A DNA stretch of 64,000 nucleotides from Isoetes taiwanensis (lineage: Eukaryota; Streptophyta; Lycopodiopsida; Isoetales; Isoetaceae). The notes under the pieces were generated by a model, which searched no databases, was not told where the DNA came from, and saw only the letters and a program-made list of their open reading frames with translations. The position numbers were made by a program, and so were the translations under genes. Below are positions 56,880 through 64,000 of this stretch, in pieces (position 1 is the stretch's first letter; the number at the start of each line of letters is the position of its first letter). The DNA is taken from positions 9,580,082-9,644,081 of the forward strand of contig JAJEKV010000055.1 in NCBI GenBank assembly GCA_021234155.1, written 5' to 3'.

Positions 56880-57720
56880 TTAGGTTTGAGCCATAAGGTT
56901 GTAATTAAACAAATTTTTTACGTTCCTATAATAAGCCTAGGAAAGTTGAGCAATTTTTCTAGTAACTTTGGAATAAGAAATGTCTCTCTCTTCTTCCATT
57001 TTCTACCATGTTTACATTTTCCACTAATGTCACATTACTCAAAAAGTAAGATCCCTCAAATCCTCTTTTTTGAAAAGTTGGGAGATCATGTTCTATATCT
57101 TAGCAAATGAGCATAGGACGCTCAGGAATTGTAGTTGGCTATGAATACTTAGAATGGCATTTTAACACTACACAATACAAAATCACTTATACATATTTAA
57201 GCTCTTTTTCATGAAATGTCCTGCTAACGCAAAGATTGTTTGATATATTGGATTGGTCATGGTATAACACTATGAGCACAACCTTTCTATCTCTGAACTT
57301 TTTTAATGTACCAAGAAGAAAAACATTATCACATGGGACAATGAACTTTAGTAGCCTAAAGTAGAACTAAACTTTGAATATTATACCGACAATACCCATA
57401 AAGTTCCAATATCATATGATGTATCTCCTAATGGATTGAGGTAGTAAAAATCTAATGATGATAGTTTGTTTGAAGTACTTTTTATCCTTGACTCATGTTT
57501 CTATTGTGTTTCATCCATCAATTGGATCCTTCTAGTTTGTAACTGAATTTTGAGTTTATTGCCATATCAACAAGACATCAAAAGATGCTATATGATCAAT
57601 TGATGCCATAATCAATTTTGATGCTAAGAATGTAAAATAAGAGCATGCTTTATTGAGAAAAATTAGCAATTCTGCTACTACATGAAATATGATATGATTT
57701 AAGTTATGATATTACGAAGT
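56880..57720. other. AT-rich spacer, no gene seen
   Basis: The open frame at 56,886-57,110 has no usable motif. Includes the presumed 3' flank of the minus-strand LTP-like gene. Confidence 0.45.
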
Positions 57721-57729
57721 ACAATAAAC

Positions 57730-57996
57730 TTAGTTAAGCGTGAGGACAGAAGGAAAGCGGCACACTTTGAAAAGGTAAAAGGAAAATACTTTACGAACAT
57801 CAGTAGGAATGCTTTCATCTGGGAGACATATAGCGAATTTAGAAGCTAAGCCACAACATTTCACCTCATGGTTGGCCAAGCAAGGCTTTATGACCTCCAA
57901 CATCTTGGTAGTCTCACAAATAGGAGGAAAATCCCCCTTTACTTCCACGATTAACATCACTGTAAGAAATACTACTATTAGCCCCTTCTTTTCCAT
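57730..57996 (-). CDS. Small secreted cysteine-rich (LTP/8-Cys-like) protein
   Basis: An ATG-initiated 88-codon minus-strand ORF. Residues 1-21 form a signal peptide (MEKKGLIVVFLTVMLIVEVKG). The mature part has Cys at 27, 39, 47, 48, 57 and 79, including a CC pair. C-x11-C-x7-CC-x8-C resembles the first half of the plant eight-cysteine motif of lipid-transfer proteins and amylase/trypsin inhibitors, but with shorter spacing and without the CXC pair, so the fold may be incomplete. A GTATTTTC donor-like site at codon 70 could splice to a further exon carrying the missing cysteines. Two TATA boxes lie upstream, with a short leader. It would act in the cell wall or apoplast. Family membership is probable, not certain. 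Confidence 0.55.
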   Translation of the reverse strand: MEKKGLIVVFLTVMLIVEVKGDFPPICETTKMLEVIKPCLANHEVKCCGLASKFAICLPDESIPTDVRKVFSFYLFKVCRFPSVLTLN

Positions 57997-58046
57997 GTTA
58001 CAGTTCTAGCACAACACACTTGTAGCACAACACAAGTAATGGGCTC

Positions 58047-58076
58047 CTTTATAGTAACCTTGTACCTTATATAAAG
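58047..58076 (-). promoter_or_regulatory. TATA boxes of the LTP-like gene
   Basis: On the minus strand, CTTTATATAAGG (58,065-58,076) and ACTATAAAGG (58,045-58,054) lie about 50-80 bp before the ATG at 57,996. That is consistent with a short plant 5' leader. Which one is used cannot be told. Confidence 0.55.
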
Positions 58077-58079
58077 CAC

Positions 58080-59800
58080 ATATGCATGTATTGCAAGTTA
58101 GTTCATGTGAAGGTTTATTTATTGTTAGTGCTTCCTCCATGAAATATATCTTATTGAATACATTTCGTTTGAGTAACCTACTGTACGTTTTTTGAATAAA
58201 TGCTTTTGTTGTGCCTTTAGCTTCGTAGAAAAAATAAAATTTCCCTATTTAGTGTCTAATGTTATAAAACATATAGCATTTGTAGCTTAAGTATATTTAA
58301 TGCATGAACTAGCCATATGCCTTTGTGTTTATGGTAATAATCTATATTTGCTAAAAATATAATAAAAAGATTTTTTTTTATGTCCAGACAAACCAATTGG
58401 CTTCCTAATACTGGCTTTTCATCTTTAATGTCTAATGTTATAAACAAGATGGAAATTGGGTCCCATTTTTGTCGGAAGATGAATTATGTGTTGCCACGTG
58501 GTATATCCCTACAATCCAGAATGGAAAGTGAAAGCCAATTCCGTGTAGAGAAAAAGTTACAGGTTATAGCCGGTTAGAGCACTACTACTGGTTAGAGCAT
58601 TACCACTGTGAGATTTGAACCCACAAATCCCAGAATCATGTTAAAAATCTGGCCGAGGCATATCTCCTCATCAAAATGAAGCTCCAAAATTTTGGGAGCA
58701 AATGAAAACTTCAAGAATAAAAGCAACAAATAAATGAAATGTTGGCTTCCGTGCAAAAAGATCCGTGATCTACTAAGAAACATTGGGATTAGGAAGAAAA
58801 TACCTGCTTACCTATAATAGAACAAGTATCGACAGCTTTTGTTGCCATTATCGGAGCTTCTATTGCAAGAAATGAAATAAATTGAAAGATATGGACGGAA
58901 TCTAGTAGCTACATGCCTAGAAAAAAAGCCAGAAGTGAAGAAGCTCGAAAGAACCTAGAAAGGAGCAGTTTTTGCCATAGCTGGCTTCACATCTACATAG
59001 AGCTCAAGCCGAAGACGATTCCTCTGAAAGAAGGAGAAGCAGACGACGATTCCTCTGAAAGATCAACTCAAGAATGTGCAAAAAAATCACTATAGCTCGC
59101 TTTTTCTCAAGAGCGCTATAGCCCCAAGCGCCAGAAGATGCGCCATAGCCGCCAATCGCAAGGCCTCAGCCAGGGAAAAAAAAAGTCGCCAAAAAAATGG
59201 TCTCAATTTTCATGTGGTGGCATGTCCACCGATTCCACATTCTGGTGTGGTTGCAGGACTGCTCCCTACCGCCACCACCCACCGGGGGCCCCACCATCCA
59301 CAATTTAATGTGGTCCCCGTGGGCCATGTCACCATACAACATAACTTATTACTTCATAAATTATTCTAATTCAAACCTTACATTTGTCAAGAATAGATAG
59401 AATGATTTTTTATGTACAAGGAGACCAATTGACCATGTGATTCATATAATAGAGCTACCGAACCATTACTGCTAGTTTAGAAACCCCCCCAAAAGATTTT
59501 CAAGTGAAGAACCATAATGATGATACTAGGAAAGCAAAGTATACAATAGACATGCTTGTAAAAAATAATTCCATTATTGTAAAAAAATATAAGTAATAAT
59601 TCCACACAAGATAATTCCACAAGATATTAGTAAGAATATCAAGTGACGCGTTCCCGTATTTACACGCTTTTTAGGTATAAATACATGGCACATCACTATG
59701 AATAATTAATGGTGCATTAATTAATCATAAGCTAAGGTTAGCCTTGTAAATTGTTAATTATTAAGGTAGAAACCTAACCCTAAACCCTAATTCGAATTTA
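58080..59800. other. Spacer, no supported gene
   Basis: Open frames at 58,913-59,400 show no motif. A GTGGGTTCAAATCTCAC T-arm-like word on the minus strand (about 58,610-58,626) is discussed under rejected items. Around 59,765-59,790 a single TAAACCCTAA occurs, too little to call telomeric. Confidence 0.45.
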
Positions 59801-59859
59801 GGGGTCAAAAAAAGGCTAAAATATTAAAACTTAGTTAAATAACTAATCTAGAATTGCCA

Positions 59860-61178
59860 CCTGGCCCAAATCGATTGGGCAAGGCAGACCTGCTAACTTG
59901 GGACGTCCAATTTGGGGCTTCCACCCCAATTTGCCCCAAAATTGAATTGGGGGAGATTGGAGGAGGAGGAGCTGTTGTTCAACTCTGTTCCTAGAAGGAT
60001 GGAAAACCAGAGAGATAATGGGTCTAGCTATGATTTCGGTTAGTACGTAGATAGCTTGGATTCCAAGTCAGTTATAGGAATAACCCTTGTATGAGTGGTG
60101 ATTTGATTAGACTTTATCTCATGTTCTATTTGATATTATGGATAGATGGATGTTCTGTGATTGTTCCCTTTTGTTCCTCCCCGTGTTGTATGGGTTAAGA
60201 GGGGTAGAGACGTAAAGGCTATGTAGAAGTAGAGATGCTCCTAGCTAGAATCCCTTAAATCCCAATAAATGGGGTCTCTGCACAAGAGCCCACCATGCTG
60301 TAGATGCTATGATGTGGTTCAACACGAAACAACGGGCATGATGGTGAAATGGAGGTGGAATCCTGCCTAGTTTGACTACAGGATTCCTATAGTGTGATAG
60401 GCTTATAGTCGGTCACTGTGTGTGGGCCGGGTATGGATCTGACAACTCTTGGGTCGCAGGATACATACCTATCGGGACATCCTGGGCTCGGTTTAGCCTT
60501 TGGGGATTAAAGTCGTGTACGGATGTGTGTGGACCAGGGGTGGCACAATCCTCTAGCCACCCATGGAACCGTCATGCTCCCGGAGTGAATTCGTTTCCTC
60601 CCTGCCTCATCGGGACCGGGGAGATGTAACTCGGAGTAGTCTCATAGGGTGACACCATGAGATGGCATTCGCAGAAGGCTACACCCACGCCTGGCATGAT
60701 TCCGCCTATCTGCAAAGTGTGCACAGGAGGGGCGGATGGAGAGGACTACCCTAGCCATTGTTCTATGCCCACCCAACACCATTGTCATTATTTTGTCATT
60801 GTTATCCCGAGGTCCTGGTTGTCGGTTGACCCCATGAGTCTTAGCCCGAGGTAGAATCCTCATTCATGGTGCATTTCCTTTGTTATGTTGGTATTTCGTT
60901 GTTATTTGTATTGATGATATGGGGCCGCCCTCCGTCATGGCATATTATTTATTTGTATTGTTGCCAGGTGTTAACATGTATGTATGCTTTCGCTATATAG
61001 GATTCTCATAGAAGGCATGGTACGAATGCCACCTCCGTGTCCTTTACCCAGCCACTTGGCCATCACAAATGGTCCGAGTCAGATGGAGGGCCTTTTCGCG
61101 GTGATGGAGTTGCCATGGGAGGGGAATTTCCCGTATTTATACGATGAGAGCATCATATAGGTTTAGAGAGCATCGTAG
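59860..61178 (+). repeat. Relic LTR (copy B) of the same Ty3-like family
   Basis: From about 60,515 to 61,178 it parallels copy A at 50,905-51,548 in landmark order and orientation. It extends further left (CCCAATTTGCCCCAAAATTG near 59,922, a purine run GGAGGAGGAGGAG near 59,961), so it is the more complete copy. The left edge is a guess. The C/T differences between the copies are numerous, suggesting age. Confidence 0.65.
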
Positions 61179-61191
61179 TGGTATCAAAGCC
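61179..61191 (+). promoter_or_regulatory. Primer-binding site, copy B
   Basis: TGGTATCAAAGCC, one base off the initiator tRNA-Met consensus, directly after LTR copy B. The following leader (AGTAGACCAAATCATCGCA, CTAACTCGTTAGATCG) matches copy A until about 61,270. No gag follows: AT-rich spacer continues to about 61,970. Confidence 0.85.
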
Positions 61192-61977
61192 ATGATCTTA
61201 GTAGACCAAATCATCGCATTGGCCATGTTCTAACTCGTTAGATCGTTTAGTTAGTTGGGGATCTTAACATAGAAAAAGTACTCTAGAAACCCATATGAGA
61301 AATGGGCTAAGTAGGAAGATAGGATCCAAGCCAACAAGGTGAGACCATGTTGGGAGTGAGGTCCCTTAGTTCTAAAGGCCATAACTTTTTCTAGGTAACT
61401 CGGATGGAGGAGATTTTTGTTCCGTCGAGAACATCCCAATTAGCCTAGAACACTCTTTAGTAGAAACCCCTGCATCAGCATTTGGGCCCAAGACCTAAAT
61501 CGGCGCTGAAGGTAGAATTAAAGGGGAATCTAAGGAAATCTTTATACATCATGAAGAATCTAGGGAAATCTTGATAAAACCCAAGAGAATTTCAACTTGC
61601 GCCGTAGAAACATGCTGAATTGGAACTTGGAATGTAGGAACATGCACCTTAGGACGTGCTAATTTTCTATAGATTGAAGTTGATCAGGCTCTAATTATGA
61701 TTACATGACTTGCATATCCTAATTATAAAAGTAGCTCCAGTTGCAGCACAAATTGATAGCTCCCTAATGGTAGACCCTGCCGTAGTAAATCTTAACCATG
61801 TTAGCTGCAAAACACTCACACATTATACATAAACCTGAATCTAAATCACTGGAAGCAAATATATTCATTACTAAGAAACCATGAAATTTATAGGATCTTT
61901 TATACTAAACCAGGTTTTATTTTTTGCATTTGTGAAGAAGATCCAATATAAAGTCGAAAGCATACACCCTTGGTAAC

Positions 61978-62715
61978 TGACATACAATAGAATAGAATAG
62001 ATGATGTTTTTATCATCCACGGAGACCAACTGGCCTATAGAACCCAAACAAAGAGAGAGCAAAGAAGCGACATCAAGCCGCTTACACCCCTCCCCCCTTC
62101 AAAAGGGTTTTCGAGGGAAAAACCTTAGAAGAATAGGGATGCTGGATATTGTGCAAATCGTGATATGACAATTCGAGTGTTGTCTTGGAGGACACAACCG
62201 AAGTCCGGTGGTATTTATAACCTCCTGGAGGTATGATCCCAACAAGCCCACGGAGGCCGTGTTCAACAGCTCATCCAGGGGCTGGTGAGGCACAATTAAC
62301 TGAACATATCGTGCCCAGATATGATTGAACGCTGGGCAGGCTTGAAGGGCATGACACTCATCCTCAATGATGCCCTGTTGGCAACACTGACAGATCCTGT
62401 CCTCACATGGCTCCCGAGTCCATCGCCCTATTTCAATGTGGAGGCTGGGATACACCCATCTTGAATGGAAGCTATCGGGCCCAGGCTTCTTCATGGGCAA
62501 ATGAGTGTGCAAGTAGTGTTGTGGGCCTCTTGTGAGCATGGGGTTGACTTGCTGCCTGCAGTGTGCCATTTTAACATGTAGCAGGGCACCTGCATCCCAG
62601 AGCTTGGCAAGGAAGCTAGCATCTAGGTACTGCCGCAATGCATTGTGCTCCTTCTTTGTCCGTACCTGCTCGCATCTATGTGCTTGCACATTCAAAGCTC
62701 CCTCGAACAAAACTT
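61978..62715 (-). pseudogene. 5'-truncated LINE-like element, pol C-terminus
   Basis: A 203-codon open frame (62,099-62,710) reads NALRQYLDASFLAKLWDAGA, NPMLTRGPQHYLHTHLP, YPSLHIEIGRWTREP, then ICQCCQQGIIEDECHALQAC. The R-L-IE-GRW...R.C..C....EDE.H.L..CP pattern is the zinc-binding end found after reverse transcriptase in many non-LTR retrotransposons. RT itself is missing, consistent with 5' truncation on insertion. There is no ATG at the start of the frame. On its 3' side a short (TTCTA)n-type tail appears at 61,985-62,005. A second, more decayed copy lies at 33,150-33,510 on the opposite strand. Confidence 0.75.
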
Positions 62716-62719
62716 GAAG

Positions 62720-63560
62720 AGGTGTAGTACATTCTATGACCGCTACCGAGGAGATCTCTCACGCCCAACAATCACATCGATGTAACCGGGATGCTCAACC
62801 TTGCTTCGGGATGGCATGTTTAGTGGCGAATGCATTATCCATAAAGGTGCATTTGCACCACAATCAATTGCGCCAATGCTTCCAACCTCCCAACCTATAA
62901 TTCCAATGATATAGAGATAAAAACTCCCTTGTCGGGCCTTATCCGATGGGATAAACCCCGTCATGAAGTGCAAGAAATCCGAGAAATGACGACCACCAAG
63001 AGAGACTCCTACTACTCCGGACCGCCCCTAGAGTTTTTCGGATCGATTTGGGCACTTCAAAGGGCATCCACATGCAATATGACCAGCTCCTCCACAGTAG
63101 AGACAAAGATTAGCCTCTCTCCGACGCCGCTTCTACAGCCAGACAAGGACCCCCTCGAATCGCCCGACGACCGCATAAGCTTGGGCTTGGACCTTCGGAT
63201 TTTGCATGATGAGAGATCGGGCAGCGTAGGCAACAGTACTTGAGAGATTAGAAAGACATGACTACGCTCTCTCTTGCATACGCTCGAAGAGCCAAATTAT
63301 CACAACGGATTGCAAATCTGATGGCTTCTTTTAGAATTTGAGGCACCTCCATAAATAATAACATATCTTTGACATCCTCTCATAAATCCCTTTGAAAATA
63401 ATCTTGAAGTGCAACATCATTAGCAATTTGGAAAAATTTCGATAGGACGAGAGCCTTGTTTGAGGAGTTTTGTGACTACTGTGCGCTGATGGTCAGTGTC
63501 TCCAAAGCATGTTCCAAGCTTAAAATGGACTCTTGACGTGGCACGCTATCTCACACCCAA
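62720..63560 (-). pseudogene. Ty3/gypsy gag and protease relic
   Basis: On the minus strand, gag-like FFQIANDVALQDYFQRDL, MEVPQILKEAIRFAIRCDN and LRAYARE (about 63,270-63,450) are followed by a zinc knuckle CLYCGGAGHIACGCP (about 63,060-63,110) and a retropepsin-like GAIDCGANAP (about 62,845-62,880). After a shift comes MDNAFATKHAIPK. RRRR..LCLYCG..GH is typical of gag in sushi/Tcn1-like Ty3 elements. Frames are broken and pol is replaced at 62,715 by the LINE-like fragment on the same strand. This family differs from the chromovirus at 23.8-32.4 kb. Confidence 0.8.
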
Positions 63561-63564
63561 CCAC

Positions 63565-64000
63565 GAGCCCCACGCATACACACCGCTTTTCTTGAGCTCT
63601 CCCCGGAAAGCAACTATATAGCATGCACGCCCCTTTGGTCCCTCTTTGGACCAAAACCTCCTTTGGACAAAAGCCCAAAGGCCCAGAGGCCCACATGGCC
63701 CATAGTCCTTCCTTGGCCCTCGCTTAGGCCAGCTAGTAGAAGCCTGTCCTTGGACTTCTTCTTGTCTTTCGGCTTCCTTTGCTTCCTCCGATCTTTATAT
63801 TCCCTAAGAATATCCGGATAACTTAAAACATTGCCACGCACTCCATGAAGCGTCCTCCAAAGGTTTGTGAGCAAACTTTACCAAATCGCCTTGAACCACT
63901 AGTGGATTTATCCGGCCAAAATTGTTTCCGGCTCTAGAACTTCGGAATCATCAATCAATTCCGCTCTCTTAACCTCCCAAGTTGAGGTAACTCCTTACCA
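63565..64000 (-). other. Upstream part of the Ty3 relic or unrelated spacer, runs to window edge
   Basis: The minus-strand open frame 63,614-63,874 is rich in Lys/Arg/Asp with no gag motif I can name. It may be the gag N-terminus or flanking DNA. The element's LTR would lie beyond 64,000. Confidence 0.35.

Noticed and set aside
58570-58640. GGTTAGAGC on plus and GTGGGTTCAAATCTCAC on minus
   Set aside because: The two tRNA-like motifs are on opposite strands and cannot belong to one tRNA or SINE head.
59765-59792. Telomere-like TAAACCCTAA
   Set aside because: Only about one and a half units; not an interstitial telomere array.
62743-62973. Harbinger-type transposase reading of GAIDCGANAP
   Set aside because: The adjacent gag zinc knuckle and frame-shifted MDNAFATKHAIPK show it is a retropepsin, not a DDE transposase.
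1-64000. CRISPR arrays, bacterial operons or phage-like modules
   Set aside because: None found. Tandem repeats lack spacer structure, and all recognisable genes are plant nuclear genes or plant transposons.

Overview
This looks like nuclear DNA of a land plant with a large, repeat-rich genome. Intron-bearing genes are embedded in old, frameshifted transposons, and nothing bacterial is visible (no operons, no ribosome-binding sites, no CRISPR). The best taxonomic clue is a 15-exon gene at 39,866-47,584 (+) for the intraflagellar transport protein IFT57. Angiosperms and conifers lack cilia and have generally lost IFT genes. The source is therefore probably a plant with swimming sperm: a fern, lycophyte or bryophyte, or a cycad/Ginkgo. 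Sequence alone does not let me choose between these.

Layout. 1-9.7 kb is a transposon graveyard: a CACTA-like transposase tail, a 0.7-kb foldback element with CACTA-like ends, GATCAAG-type low-complexity DNA, and a decayed minus-strand ORF with the GHTHDDID signature of a DDE/DUF7869-like family. 10-16.4 kb has many copies of a palindromic ATGGCGCCAT core, two tandem arrays, a long purine tract and a frameshifted coding-like relic I cannot name. 16.5-17.6 kb is a PPR pseudogene (minus). 18.8-19.5 kb is a possible LINE ORF1 relic. 19.9-20.3 kb is an NFD6-like small mitochondrial-protein gene whose reading frame is ambiguous.

23.2-32.4 kb is a nested transposon. A minus-strand Ty1/copia element (LTR start, PPT and pol C-terminus visible) is cut by a plus-strand Ty3/gypsy chromovirus with gag, protease, RT, RNase H, integrase and chromodomain, all broken by stops and frameshifts. 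Its 5' LTR side spans about 3.7 kb, whereas only about 200 bp of the 3' LTR remain. Several of its stops are at former CAG or CGA codons, as expected from deamination of methylated cytosine.

32.4-39.8 kb holds a LINE fragment, uncharacterised ORFs, a cluster of inverted repeats and a receptor-kinase fragment. 39.9-47.6 kb is IFT57, with all internal splice phases consistent. 47.6-64 kb has two relic LTR-PBS regions of one Ty3-like family, a second foldback copy, a tRNA-derived SINE candidate, a GC-richer block resembling plant organelle intergenic DNA with a large hairpin, a small secreted cysteine-rich (LTP-like) gene with TATA boxes, a LINE C-terminal fragment, and a minus-strand Ty3 gag/protease relic running toward the window edge.

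Only IFT57 is a convincingly intact gene. The NFD6-like gene, the LTP-like gene and a split ORF at 52.4-52.7 kb are candidates. All coordinates and translations were read by eye without database searches.
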